Origin: Aspidiotus rigidus
Lineage: Eukaryota > Arthropoda > Insecta > Hemiptera > Diaspididae
DNA length: 64,000 bases
NCBI GenBank assembly: GCA_035079385.1
Contig: JAVHKY010000054.1
Coordinates: forward strand, 9,835,501-9,899,500
Direction: 5' to 3'
Under the pieces are notes generated by a model. The model was not told the DNA's origin. It did no database searches and saw only the letters and a list, made by a program, of their open reading frames with translations. The position numbers and the translations under genes were made by a program. Shown here in pieces: positions 23,734 through 36,092 of the stretch (position 1 is its first letter; each line of letters starts with the position of its first letter).

Positions 23734-24806
23734 CGAGGGTTAAGTAGCAAAATACGGTATGTCCACTTAGTAAACTGATGAAGTTCCAAAAAGTGAGTTA
23801 GCTAAACTCACTTCAAGGGGATGCGATCAGTTAACCGAAAGATTTTTCACCGAGTAAGTCTTTTTGGAAAAATGTACAGATCACCGATAGGAAAGTTCAC
23901 CTGTCAGTTTTTTTTTCACCGTCAGGAAAGTTTATCTTCCTTTTTTGAGTTCACCGACAACGACGACAAAATTAACCTTTTTCAATCAGCTGTTCGACTT
24001 TTATTTGATGCTTTGATTTACCAAATTTTATTTGTAAAATTATTTAAATAAATGATAATTTAATAAAGAAAATTTATTTAATTGAAATATTAATATTTAT
24101 AAATCAAATTAATTAAATTGATAAATTATATTTTATTATTTATAATTATAATTTTCAATTCATTAAATCAATTTATTTATTTAAAATTTAGTTTAAAAAT
24201 TTTAATAAATAATATTATTCAGAAATTATATTAATTTAAATTATTTTATTTATAATTTTTTTTTTTTTCAAAATTAAATTTAATTAATACTTGAAAATAT
24301 AAAAATAATATAAAATTTAATTTTATTAAATAAAATTATTATTAAATTAATTTTTTATTATTAATAAACTTGAATTAAATTTATTAATATTAACTTCATG
24401 AATAAAAATAAAATCGAATTTCGTCGGTGAACTTTCGTGACGGTGAACTTACAATGTGGTGAACCACTGCTTCTATCAGGTGAATTATCTGTAGGTAAAC
24501 TTTCTGTAGGTGAATCTTAATCAGTCAATTTTTTTAGGTGAAAATCTTTCGATGAAACACACTAATGCCCACTTCAACATGACTCGTACCTTTTAATAAG
24601 TTCCGAAAACTTTGGGATCGTGTTCTTCTTTACTATTATGAAGGGTGGTGCATGTAAAATACATCATTTTCATTGGTTCTCTCTGCTGTGACGTATAATT
24701 TTGTATGCACCACCCCCAAGGTTGTGTAGAACAACTCGGTTTTGGAGTGGTTTGGAGCATTATTATTTTTCAAGTGGACATACCGTATTTTGCTACTTAA
24801 CCCTCG
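23734..24806. mobile_element. 1.07-kb TIR transposon with AT-rich core
   Basis: Perfect 35-bp TIRs at 23734-23768 and 24772-24806 start CGAGGGTTAAGTAGCAAAAT, with a 4-bp TSD TAAT on both sides (23730-23733, 24807-24810). Subterminal GTTCACC/GGTGAAC-type motifs cluster at 23848-23965 and, inverted, at 24424-24545. A further inner inverted pair is CGAAAGATTTTTCACC / GGTGAAAATCTTTCG. The core (24045-24415) is almost pure A/T. No transposase was seen, so it is non-autonomous. Confidence 0.85.
24045..24415. repeat. AT-only core of the 23.7-kb element
   Basis: About 370 bp of nearly pure A and T, with TTTATTTA/AATTAAAT patterns. Confidence 0.8.
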
Positions 24807-24989
24807 TAATGCTTGGTAATCAAGGTTGGGATCCTCCAGTTTTCTGAGAAAATATAGCCACCAGCGCTCCTATACATTAGGTCATTGTCATTAGTAGAAT
24901 AATGACGTCATGAAATCTCTGCCTTGCACTCTCTGATCCACCGTTTCGTCATCATAAGATGAGGAGGAGAATCCTCCCTACATAACACC

Positions 24990-25960
24990 CAGTGCCCAGC
25001 ACTCTTGAAAGCAGAGCTTCAGCCATTATGTGCAAGAAGCTAAAAGACCCAGAGGATCATATACTTGAGCGTAAGCAGTCAGTCACTCTATCCCAAAACT
25101 GATACTGGATCTTCATTGTTCAAAAGTTTGTTCGGTGCTACGACCTTTAAGAAGTCATCATTATTTGATGCTGTCCATCATCCAAGGCTGATCATAGCAA
25201 AATCTAACAGGCTAGAGATAGTGTTGTAGAAAGTTACAACTTGTTTTGAAGTGTCTACTCTTGTAACCAAAATATCCACGTAGAAACTTTTTTATGATGT
25301 TCATAACAGAAAGCTTGGTCTCCTTCTACAGACATCAAAGCTTTCTCGTCTAAATCGATTAACAAATTGTCTTTGTCTCGTCCAAAGATTTAGTATAGTC
25401 CCCTACAAAGAAAAACCGTATATCATCCGTATCTGATCAGTCTAAGCCGACCATATGGTACATTTTTCAATGTAGGCAAGATAGACTATAAGTTTCAGCT
25501 ATCAAGAGTCCAACAAGACACTTGACAAGGGGTGTAAGTGATCATTTAGGCATTGAAAAGTTTCTGTTTTAGCAGATGCATCATAGACCACCTTAGATTT
25601 GTTGCTCTTCCACAAGAACTCGCAGGGTATATGGCATCATGTAAGGAAGGGCTTTCTCAATGATACCAGAACGTAATTGTTGCTCAAAAAGCTTTTGACA
25701 TTCTTTTAGTAAGTCAGGAGTAGCACATGTGCGGTAATTTGTACGAATTTTGACTTTTTACGTGGCGAATAAACTACATAACGGGCATCTTCAAATCTAA
25801 TAGTTTTGCCATCACGTTGTTGGCTGTGTCAGAGAACTCGTTAGGTAAAATCACACAATTGGGAAGACTTTTGTGACCATTGGCACATACAAGGTCACGA
25901 CAGTCAACATCAAATCAGATTTCAACGCGGGTCCGCAAGTTCAAGTTTAGAAGAAAGAAT
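24990..25960 (-). pseudogene. BEL/Pao retrotransposon RT relic
   Basis: The minus strand reads PDLLKECQKLFEQQLRSGII (about 25705-25650), then after frameshifts KSKVVYDASAKT (about 25605-25570), LNDHLHPL, and an RT-like VGLDQSD/DIRFFFVGD region (about 25460-25400). This order fits BEL/Pao RT (linker, then the VxDASAK motif, then palm). No YxDD box could be traced, and many stops are present. Other LTR-RT clades are possible. Confidence 0.5.
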
Positions 25961-27744
25961 TCCCTTCATTGAAGGGTTCCAGATCACCAGGAAGATGCTA
26001 AACCGCTTCTAATTTGACGCTGATTGGTCTACCAGACTGAGTGGAAAACTAGCAACTTGATATCTTGCACGAAGTACGATGTTGTGACAGCCAAGATCTG
26101 AAGTGGATACGCCGACGAGATCCTAAGACACCTAACCAGATTAATTCTATGTTTTTATTTCACTTTACAGCAGCAAACCTGACGATGAATTTCATCAATA
26201 ACCTCTCACAATACAATTTACTGTCAAAAAACAATGAGAGAATTTCAAGCTGTGCAGAAATGAAAAAATCTGATGAACCTCAAGTCCAAATTTATACAGG
26301 AAAAACAAAAGGAAGATATCAATGGTACAATAAGCCAGTGGAATGTTATTACAAATAGTTTAAAAGGTCAGTCTCGATGCATATGTGTAAGAGATGTAAA
26401 TTTTTCTTAAAAGAAAAATTCTTTCCTGCAACACATGGACTATATTGATTCCCACTGAATATAACTCACGTGATAGCAATCCATGAAATAAATGAGCGTG
26501 AATTGACTGCACAGAAAAAGCTCAAAAAGTTTCAATCGTAACCGAAAAAGTTGACCGCTTTTATTCTTGAAAAATACGCACGATAATTTATTCAGCGTTC
26601 GTTAAATCTTTCTTCGTGCGCTAGAAAAGGTGTCCATTTGAACACTTTCAGCCGATTTTTCGTTTCGCCGTTGCCGGAAAAAGGGTGAAGATTTGACAAA
26701 TTCGGGTGATTAGGAACTGTCGGTCGGAAACGTATAGAGCCATTGCGACCGGCCCGAGAGTGACATTTAGCACAAGAATATCCGATACCTCCAACGAAAA
26801 TAAGCTTTATAGCGAGACGAATGCGCGTAATATGTGGTCCTCGCAGATTGAGTCGTTATTGCTCTTTGTCAACATTATAGACGAGTGATGCGTGTAATGT
26901 CAAAAATCAGGGTTCCTCTCGTTTTGACGATCCATTTTACGCGTACACTCAACTTACACAATGAACAATCGGAAAATTTCAACTAGATGTCGTAATTTAC
27001 TCGAGAAAACAAATGGTCTGTATAATATACGGCTCAAAACTGTGCCTTATTACCGAGACAATGCGAATATTATCTTTAATCACTACGCGGCGAGATATTT
27101 TTTCGGTAGGTCCACGTTTCTGAGTAATGGTTTTATGATCTGCCATGAACACCGCGACAAAATTGATACATTCAACTGGGATAAGGATAACACTTGTATA
27201 CGTCACGAGTGTAGTATAGTCAAGCTTTCTTTTTGAATTTTCAAGAAAAAAATTCTTTCTATAAAGAGAACAACGTTTTTCTCTACGACCCAGCCCATCA
27301 TAATGATAAAAATAAGGCGTAATAACCAACTTATGAATAATCATGAAGCTCAACACTTGAGCTTAACACTTCATCTTTCATTCTTAATCATGATAACACA
27401 ATGAAAATAATAATAATCGTAATATAGAATGTGTATTACCGATGGAAAAAACATAGTAGTAATTTTTTTGTTGTTAAAAAAGTTTGCCGATAGGCTTTTA
27501 AATTCATTTTTGTCACTCAACCAAGGTTCCTTTAAGTAGGGCACCAGGAGGGGAGATATAATGGTTATTCTCTATCTCGTGAAGGATCAAGTCTGCAGTA
27601 CGCATAATTTTTTCGTACCTACTTTGATGACGTCATCCTACGCTAAAAATGCACAACTTGAATGCAACTGCAGCCATCAGTTGAAGACCTAATCCTATAA
27701 CCCGTTTTAGTGTCTTACTTTCAGCAAGGCAACCAAATAAAACT
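25961..27744. other. Unannotated DNA
   Basis: No recognised gene or element. Frames at 26065-26358 and 26961-27236 (plus) and 26997-27356 (minus) have no signature. Confidence 0.45.
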
Positions 27745-27752
27745 CGCTACCA

Positions 27753-28444
27753 CAGTGGCGTAGATACGGGAAGGGGAAGTTAGGAAGATATGGAGGATTA
27801 ACCCCCCCCCCCCCAATTGCTTCAAATGGCGAAATTTGAGGGTCGAAAATTGAAATTTCGAGCTCAATGAATCGAAGAGTTTCTGTACTTGGCCTATTCT
27901 CAAATGGAATGTGGTGCTTTTTGCGTCCCATGTGTGGCATTCGCCTCTACTAATGGTAGGGATTCTCAGCCGCTTCGTCAGCTCGTTACGCGAAAATTTG
28001 ATAATTGGAAGAAAGCAAAAGAAGTGAGTGTGTCTCTGCATAGTCTGCGCAGTAGCATAGTTGCTGAAATTCGAGGTGGGGGAGAGGAAAATCTCGATGA
28101 ATCGTTAGGTTTATTGTTATACCAAAGAAAAATCCTCCCTCCTCCTCTGAATTTCGCTACTGGGGTACCAAATCGAGTGCTCCTCTAACACTTTCTTGAA
28201 CAGGAGTTTAGGAGTCATGAAATCAAACAATATCATATCAATGCAGTAGTTGATAGGACTACCTTCTTGACTTGCATGGCTGACCGGAGACAAGGAATTA
28301 AAAATCGAGTGAATGAACTTGGAAAGAAACAGGTAATCGAGAATAGGCTCAATATCACCCCTATCGTGGAAGCAATAATTGTTCTTTTTTTTTCCCCTGG
28401 GGAAAAAATATCCCCCCCATTGCCAAATCCTATCTACGCCACTG
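27753..28444 (+). mobile_element. hAT-superfamily transposon remnant
   Basis: TIRs CAGTGGCGTAGATA and TATCTACGCCACTG are flanked by 8-bp near-identical TSDs (CGCTACCA at 27745-27752, CGCTACTA at 28445-28452). An 8-bp TSD with CAGTG-type ends is typical of hAT. At 692 bp it retains only the N-terminal part of a transposase, so it is internally deleted. Confidence 0.87.
27889..28400 (+). pseudogene. hAT transposase N-terminal fragment
   Basis: Frame 27889-28188 contains MECGAFCVPCVAFA (C-x2-C, TTF-type zinc-finger-like) and LVTRKFDNWKKAKE. After a frame change, TFLTCMADRRQGIKNRVNEL and ENRLNITPIVEAIIVLF (28259-28385) resemble the start of the region after the finger in ZMYM-like hAT transposases. 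The catalytic domain is missing. Confidence 0.7.
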
Positions 28445-28452
28445 CGCTACTA

Positions 28453-29600
28453 GCGTTGACGAAATTTCTTTGAATCCAAATTGGAAAAATAAAAAAATAG
28501 AAAGTTTTACCTCGACAACCAGTTGAAAAAAATTTCCGAAAAAATAATTTATGGACATCTTATATAAAGAAAATGGACCGTGGACTGATATAACGAAGCA
28601 TGTCTAGGATTGCGAGTCCATCATAGAAAATAAAGGAACTAAAAACTGTACATTAAAATGCACAAACTTATAAGTATTAGAAAATCATCAGCACCATACT
28701 AAACTATTCTAATGCTTTTAATGAAGCTCAACGTCTCAAAGATAAGAAATTGAATTGCTTTTGACCACCTTCGAGATAGGTGACACGAGATCGTAAGAAT
28801 AGCCCATACTTATCATTCCCAGCGTTAAATATACAGCTTCAATCTCCAAACTTAGGTGGTATAGAGAGACGAGCTTGGTGCAGAAAATATTTTTCAGTCA
28901 ACCTCTCAAGTTCAATGAGCCGCAAATTTCCATGACGTTTGAAGGAACAGGGAAGTGTCACATATTATCAACTTGGCATAACTTAATGTCAGCTTTTATA
29001 AATTCTTCCCTGATACACACATAAAGCTGAGCCATGTTGGAATATAAATTCAGAGGAGATATTTTATGAATATTCTGAAAGGAGATGGGATCAGATCCGT
29101 TGCTACTGTAACAGACGCCGATCATAAAGCAGACGAGTCGTTGTAAACCTCATTCAAGGATACACGGGCTCATCAAAAGACCGGCCCATTTTGTATGTGC
29201 AAGTGTAAGAAGCATCAGTTTCGTCTCAGCTCAGTATGTTAGTTTCTTGCCAACAAACTATGATGGTTACAGTTATGGGGATGTTCAATTTCGATATAAT
29301 GACAACGGTGTGACTTTGTAGCGTTTGCGGCTAAATATGACGGACGTCGCACTTTTCGCAAGGAAGGTGAGGTTCAAATTCCGCTGGAATCCAGCCCAAG
29401 AGTATGATAAGTATAGGTTCGAACGTCAGATTAATGTCTCACGCTCTCGGGTTGACTTACGACTCTTGCTCCAAGTAGCCATCAGTAGACACCTCGTTCT
29501 TGTGGAGGCTATAGGGCTCGGTGATGGTTGTAGTTATTGGAATACTGACGCAACCATGCTCCATTGCGATACGATGACAACTTGGATAATGACCGCAGGT
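28453..29600. other. Unannotated DNA
   Basis: No recognised family. A 93-residue plus frame (29325-29606) ends next to the PLE-B relic and has no signature. Confidence 0.4.
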
Positions 29601-29607
29601 CGCTAAG

Positions 29608-30510
29608 TTCCTGGATAGATGGTTCAAAGCTCGTGTGGAGGTGGAGTCTCCCTATTCAGTTGAGAATTCGAGCGCCCTGGCTGAAAAATTGAAGGACACA
29701 TACCTTCCTCCGGGTTCAATTTTGTGCTCTTTGATGTCGTTGGGCTTTTTCCCAATATTCCCAAGGCTACCACTATGCAACAAATAGGCAAATTGCTCGT
29801 GGAATGTAGTACTCCTCACAATGAATTTGGCGAATTTTTCGACCTATTGGACGCCTGTTGGTCACCTAATTTTTGTAAGTTTGATGATAAATATTTCGAG
29901 TTTCCTGAGGAGGTACGGATCCCTATTAGTTCCCCCTTAGGTTCTCTTATTGCGGAGGTTTTTATGTCTACATTTGAGGTTGACCTGTTTTCTTCGGGCC
30001 AGGTGTTTTTGAATCACGTTTTCTATTGGCATAGGTACGTGGATGACATATTGTGCGCGTGGACCGGTCCTGCGGAGTTCCTAGTGAGTTTCTCGCTTAT
30101 TTAAATAGTTTATACCCGTCCATCAAATTCACTCTTGAAGTTGGCGGTTTATCGATAAATTTTCTGGACTTGACCATATCTGTCATTGAAGGTGTCCATG
30201 AATTCGGTATTTACCGGAAAAGTACTTCGACCGACATTGCCATCCACGGGTCGTCTTTCGTACCTTTGCCCATAAATTAGCCACATTTAATAGCTTAATC
30301 TATCGCCTGACTCAGCTCCCTCTGAGTGAGGTTGCCTTCAAAAAAGAACTTGTGACGATGAAGCACTTGGCTAGAGTGAATCAGGTCAAAGTGGACATTG
30401 ACCTTATGGTCCGTAGGAGACTTACAAGAAAAAGTCTCGATTCTACTACCGCCCTCCCCCGTCAGTTGCATCTTGATAGGCGTAAACGGCGGATTAGGAA
30501 TATTAAACTG
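29608..30510 (+). pseudogene. PLE-B RT relic, copy 2
   Basis: It begins at the FLDR position of PLE-B. Palm motifs are LCSFDVVGLFPNIPKATTM across a one-base shift (about 29725), PNFCKFDDKYFEFPEEV, and YWHRYVDDILCAWTG (about 30025-30065, catalytic YVDD). After a frameshift it continues LNSLYPSIKFTLEVGG, then VTMKHLARVNQVKVDIDLM to about 30510. The N-terminal half and the endonuclease are absent. It diverges from the 9.9-kb copy at many residues, so it is older. Confidence 0.85.
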
Positions 30511-31567
30511 CGCGAAAAGAAAAGGCGTCTGAACGAAAACCAACAGCACGAAAAAATCATTCAAAATAACGAAATAACAAGTCATGCTAACGAAAAGTAC
30601 AGAACACAAAATTTTCGAGTATGCTCACGAAAAGAAAAAAAATATGTACAAGAAATGTGCAGAGTGTCTTCACAAAAAATAAATAAATAAATAAATAAAA
30701 AAGGAATGAACGCTTGCCCGTCGGCCAATTTTTAAATGAAATTTTAGACATAGTCAGGCACTGGTCAGAAAAATGAAATCCACATTCAAAAAACAGCGCA
30801 CTCCATTCGTCAACATACCAGATATTTCTTTGCCGCTATGGACTGCCGCTTATCAGTGGGCTGCAGCTGATAAAGCCATTCTGCAACGCCCTCCACGAGG
30901 AAGAAAGTTGCATGGAGTACTTTGTGGCAGTAGGAAGCAGTAACAAATGTATTTGGGAAAAAGAACTGTCCACATTTTTGAGAGGCGACGGCAGGTGGCA
31001 AACGTTCGACGATTTCAAAGCCTGCAAATTCTATGTCTAGACCATAGTCATCAACAGAGGAAATTTGCGGGAGTCGAAATGCTCATGCCCCCCTTTTTTG
31101 AAAAGTTTGCAGTGTAAGCATACGGTAGGAATGTGCATTCGGTTGAAGCTACTATCAGTGCCACCTGAAGCGAAAACATTTTCACTTGGCCAAAAAAGAG
31201 AAGGTGGCAGGCCGAATTAAGCGAAATGCCCTCTTGTGGTGCAATACTAATCATAGACTGATTTTTTAGTTTACAACTTATTTTATAAATGAAGCGTATG
31301 CTTTTTTTTGTTTACATTAATTTTTTGGTTAAAAGTTTTGATTTTTCGTGATTTTTTTGTTTTTTCGTTTAATGTACTTTTTTTATGTGTAGGTATGTAT
31401 CATTTTTAATGTTCACTTTTATTTTTTTTCCGTGAAATGATTCTTAACCGCTCAAAGACTTTTTTTTTCGTGATTTCGGATTTTTCATTTCGTGCGAAAA
31501 AGTCCCACCCCATTTTTTTTGTCGATTGCGGAACATTTGGAAATTTTGAAAGTTGATCGTGGTTCAA
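30511..31567. other. Unannotated DNA with an (AAAT)n tract
   Basis: A short AAAT/AATA tract lies at about 30677-30705. Otherwise there is no recognised gene. Confidence 0.45.
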
Positions 31568-32771
31568 AAAATTTTCTGGCATAGCCAAATAAATGAAAAT
31601 CATGTTCCATGTCTTTTATATTTTATCAGTCATCTTGAAATATTTCAATCTAGGCTTCTACTAGGTCAAGTGTTCGTGAGATATTATTCGTTTACCACTT
31701 TACCTATCTTGGCGTCGTATAAGTCTTCTATGAGAAATACGGGGTAGCGCGAACTCGCTCCGCTCGTTCGCCCCCTGCCTCGCTGTTGTGTTGGAATGGT
31801 ATGAGACAATTCAAGTCTAGGGGACTTGGAAAAATTTCGACTATCCAGCCATATATGATAGGAAGAGGGACTTAGAAAACTTTACCTATCTTGGCGTCGT
31901 ATAAGTCTTCTATGAGAAATATGAGGTAGCGCGAACTCGCTCCGCTCGTTCGCCCCCTTAATTCTTCTACTAGGTCAAGTGTTCGTGAGATATTATTCGT
32001 TTACCCGTTTACCTATCTTGGCGTCGTATAAGTCTTCTATGAGAAATATGAGGTAGCGCGAACTCGCTCCGCACGTTCGCCCCCTGTCTCGCTGTTGTAT
32101 TGGAATGGTATGAGACAATTCAAATCTAGGGGACTTGGAAAAATTTCGACTATCCAGCCATATATGATAGGAAGAGGGACTTAGAAAATTTTCTAATTAT
32201 TAATTATATTAATTATTTAATTATTTATTTATTTAATTATTTAAATATTTGATTATTTAATTATTTAATTATTTAATTATTTATTTATTTAATTATTTAA
32301 TTATTTAATTATTTCATTATTTCATTATTTAATTATTAATTATTTATTATTATTACGCGGGGTGTACTGGCGAATTTCTGAATCACCCACGGGGTAGAGA
32401 TTTTCTAATTATTAATTATATTAATTATTTAATCATTTATTTATTTAATTATTTAATTATTTAATTATTTAATTATTTAATTATTAATTAATTAATTATT
32501 TATTTATTATTATTACGCGGGGTGTACTCGCGAATTTCTGAATCACCCATGGGGTAGAGATTTTCTAATTAATAATTATATTAATTATTTAATTATTTAT
32601 TTATTTATTTATTTATCTATTTATTTATTATTAATTATAATTATTTAATTATTTAATTATTAATTAATTAATTATTTACCATTATTACGCGGGGTGTACT
32701 CGCGAATTTCTGAATCACCCACGGGGTAGAGATTTTCTAATTATTAATTATTATTAATTATTTAATTATTT

Positions 32772-32802
<31 letters not shown>

Positions 32803-32888
32803 AATAATTATTATTATTACGTGGGGTGTACTCGCGAGTTTCAAAATCGGGGTCCGGCGAGAGAAAAGACATGGAACATGTCAAAAGT
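31568..32888 (+). mobile_element. CATG-family repeat, copy 2
   Basis: It starts at AAAATTTTCTGGCATAGCC and has the 17-bp perfect subterminal inverted pair CATGTTCCATGTCTTTT (31601-31617) and AAAAGACATGGAACATG (32864-32880). It ends near TCAAAAG. Inside are GC-rich units (GCGCGAACTCGCTCCGCTCG, three times between 31745 and 32085) and an AT-rich minisatellite. No coding capacity. Confidence 0.8.
32180..32850 (+). repeat. AT-rich minisatellite with GC-rich cores
   Basis: ATTTAATT-type runs are punctuated by four cores of about 45 bp starting ACGCGGGGTGTACT and containing TTTCTGAATCACCCACGGGG, at about 32354, 32513, 32690 and 32818. The period is 130-175 bp. The same cores occur in copies 3 and 4 and at 45068-45200. 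Confidence 0.8.
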
Positions 32889-35050
32889 TGAGTACGGCTG
32901 CCACAGTCTCTAAACCAGTGAAGGAAATATTAAGGGACAAATAGAAGATAGTTGGAAGCAGAGTCTAAGGCCATTGGGATTTAATCTTCAAAGGTTGGTA
33001 CCCTGCGTGTTATCGATTATTGAGTGAGTGATCATGATGATTTCACCGTTAGACTAGAACTTAATTTTATCCTACATTTGATTGCACTGTCGTTAAAAAA
33101 TCGAATTATAATCAGAACTATTTTCCATTATTTTTTGCCCTTCTGGAGTTGACAGTATTTCCGTTTGAAACTATCCACGATCACTCACTCGATCTCACCC
33201 GCGCAGGTAATTTTGCAGCGCCATCTAGTGCAGGTTTAAACCCCAATATCGCATCTGTAATGACAGACCAATCGAGGATTTTGGGATAGTTGACATGAAA
33301 ATTAGTTCTAGGCTGTACATCATAATCCATCGACATATGGACCAACTACGCGATACCATAGTCTCTACACCAACAGTTTCATTTATCCTTACGCAATCGT
33401 TTGCTGTGCAAAGGCATGTTCAACCCTCCGCCGCAGTTCCAGACCCGCCATCCCTACCGGAAGCAAATATACGCGGTACCCTCCAACGCATTCCAAGCGA
33501 TCTTGTGTAAATAGTGTAATAATTGTAAATTTCATCCTAATTAACCTTCGAAAGTTTTTTTTTTTTTTGTAAGGTTTCTAACGATAAGGATTGGACAACG
33601 AGGAAGATATTCGATACGTACGATGAAATGTACTTCTACACACCGAACAAAAGATGGTCGAATATTACAAGCCGTATTCTTTCACCAGGAAATTCCAGGA
33701 ATCGAAATTTTATGAACGACGAAGGTGAAAAGAACGAGGGGAAGGGAGATAAGAGAAGAGTAAAATACACACACTTTACGTCCAAACAAAAACAACGTAT
33801 ACCTCACGAATCATGGTTAGACCATTCAATTAATACACCGAGGTCGAAATTGATAATCGCACACCACCCTGCCTCTCACTAATAGACTGACACGTCGTTG
33901 AGCACCAACTTCAAATGTCAAAAAACATTGATCGTTGTACCTGGAAAAAATTTCAAAAAAAGTTTGTATGCAACAAAATTTCAAAACAAGCCGAAGAACA
34001 GCGTACGTGTTAATGGAACAGCGCCCAGCTCAATGTAGGAGAATGAGACAATAATGCTTTTAACGAGGAAACTGATTCGGTGGCACAAACTCTACACCAC
34101 GACGCCGACATTTTCGTTCCATCAGAATATGAAACGCGTATAGGTACATGACAGAATATAGCTCGAATTTTCTCGTACTTACAAATACTGAAGGGTGAAA
34201 GGACACATTTGAAATATAATACAGCAGCAGGCTTACAGGTAGTTGTTCCTTTTTTCTTCTACTCTGATATTAAATGGAACGCTGACACGATAGTAAATGT
34301 TTGCGCCGCTAGGAAAGAAAACATACCGTGTAGGCAATTATTTCAGACCTCATACGTTTGTGGCAAACAAAGATAGAAGCATGAATTATAGCGTTAGTTT
34401 GTAGCTCTCGCCTTGTGCACAGTGTAACAGGAAAAATACCTGAAGTTCGTTAAGACAAAAATGATTCGAAAGTATACATATTCTCAACTAGGAAAACAAG
34501 AAAACTAAAATAGGGTAGATCCTGAATAAATAACGACGACGGAAAATTAGAGCTCTTGACACTAACCCGAAGGAAATCAAAACATAAAGGTGAATGACAG
34601 AATATTTGAACCATTCACTCAAGTTCTTCGTTACGTTAGAAGTTTGATTTTTGGTTTCTGTCTTAATGACTGATGTTATGATCCCAAACATTTTTGATAG
34701 ACTGACTTCGAAATTATAGCATGATTAGAGGCTTAAGCGATTTGAGTATCATTATAATGGGTAGTTGCAATCCAAATTGACGTGCAGTAGCTGGCGTCGT
34801 AACCGCCCAAAACTATGGCTAGAATTTGCCCTCAAAAGGCTCGGTGTCACTTTTTGAAACTTTTCACTTTTTGGAGCGGTTTCGCGATTGGCCAGCTTTG
34901 TGAAAGAAAAATATTCGTACTTCCCCAAAAATTTCTCCCATTTTGCTGATACAGCAATGAACAAACAGTACTCTCGAAATGACCACCAATATCTGATACA
35001 GCGATATATGAGTGCACAGAATTGAATAGGTGAATTCTTCTTCTCATATC
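32889..35050. other. Unannotated DNA
   Basis: Open frames at 33295-33510 and 33628-33882 show no recognised motif. A T-run lies near 33548-33560. Nothing else supportable. Confidence 0.45.
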
Positions 35051-35065
35051 TCATCATTGTCTTTC

Positions 35066-35199
35066 AGAAGCTCCTACTTCTATACTGCTGGCGCTGGTTC
35101 GACAGCGCAAGCTCAGTTTCCGCCAGCGTTTGCGAAGGTGACGGAGAAAGCTTCCAGGATAGATGAGTGGTCACGGGTGTTTCAACAATTACCTACATA
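35066..35199 (+). other. Possible host exon (weak)
   Basis: A pyrimidine-rich acceptor-like TCATCATTGTCTTTCAG precedes an open frame reading SSYFYTAGAGSTAQAQFPPA and on to a TAA at 35199. The amino-acid composition looks coding, but no homologue is recognised. A donor could be AAG|GTGACG at about 35145. Confidence 0.2.
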
Positions 35200-35431
35200 A
35201 AATGGGTAAAGTTGAGCAACGGTCGTGTTCACACTGAGAGCAGAAGCGGTATGACCTTTTTTGAGTATGAGACGAGGGATGAGCTAACATATGGCCTCTT
35301 CATGAGATGAAGAAGGAGAACAATCGAAATATGTGACTTTGACAGATCGAGAGTGAGTATAATATTCTCATGTCCTACGTCGCTTTGTTGCATGATTTTC
35401 ATTTTCTAACAGATTCATCAACATTACAGAA

Positions 35432-35665
35432 ATGGTCAAGCCGAAGCCCTTGATTCAATAATCCCGAACGAAGACTCGGATTCCGAAGATTCATCTTCAG
35501 ATTCAAACGGAGTAAAAGCTGGTCCGGCACATAGTACCACACTATATGGTTCAAAAAAGGGCAGTTTTGTCCGGCGTGTCCGAAGAAAACTACCTAGGAA
35601 CAATGTCCAGCCGCCGCATTCTATTATGAAACAAAAAGAAGAGAGGTTTTTTGGTATAGCCAAAT
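35432..35665 (+). other. Possible host exon or gene tail (weak)
   Basis: A 77-codon open stretch follows an acceptor-like ACATTACAG. It has an acidic-serine run (PNEDSDSEDSSSDSNG) then a basic run (KKGSFVRRVRRKLPRNN). It reaches a TAA inside the conserved left end of the CATG-family element at 35646, so the original C-terminus may be replaced by that insertion. Composition looks coding; function unknown. Confidence 0.27.
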
Positions 35666-36092
35666 AAATCAAGATCATGTTTCATGTCTCTTATATTTTA
35701 TCAGTCATTGAGAACTATTTTAGTCTAGGCTTCTACTAGGTCAAGTGCTCATGAGATATTTACTCGTTCGCTCCTTCTTGGTGTCGTACAAATCTGGTAT
35801 GAGAAATATTTGAGCTATCAGCTTTTGTGGGGCTCACTCGCTCCGCTTGTTCGCCCTCTTTCTTGGTCCCTGTCTCGGTATAGCATAAGTCTGATATAAA
35901 ATATTTTGAGCTTTCGCCTTTCGCAGGGCTCACTCGCGGCGCGCGCACGCAGGGTGTACTCGCAAATTTCTGAATCACCCACGGGGTAAAAATGTGCAGG
36001 CGCATGCTCCGTCTCGGCGGGGGGAAGGGGGTGTACTCGCGAATTTTCAAATAGGGGTACGGTGAGACAAAAGACATGAAACATGTCAAAAG
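35646..36092 (+). mobile_element. CATG-family repeat, copy 3 (short)
   Basis: Left end GGTATAGCCAAATAAATC and CATGTTTCATGTC (35676 on), right end AAAAGACATGAAACATG (36069-36085). At about 0.44 kb it lacks the AT-rich expansions but keeps two GTGTACTCGC cores. It abuts the start of the Polinton polymerase relic. Confidence 0.75.
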
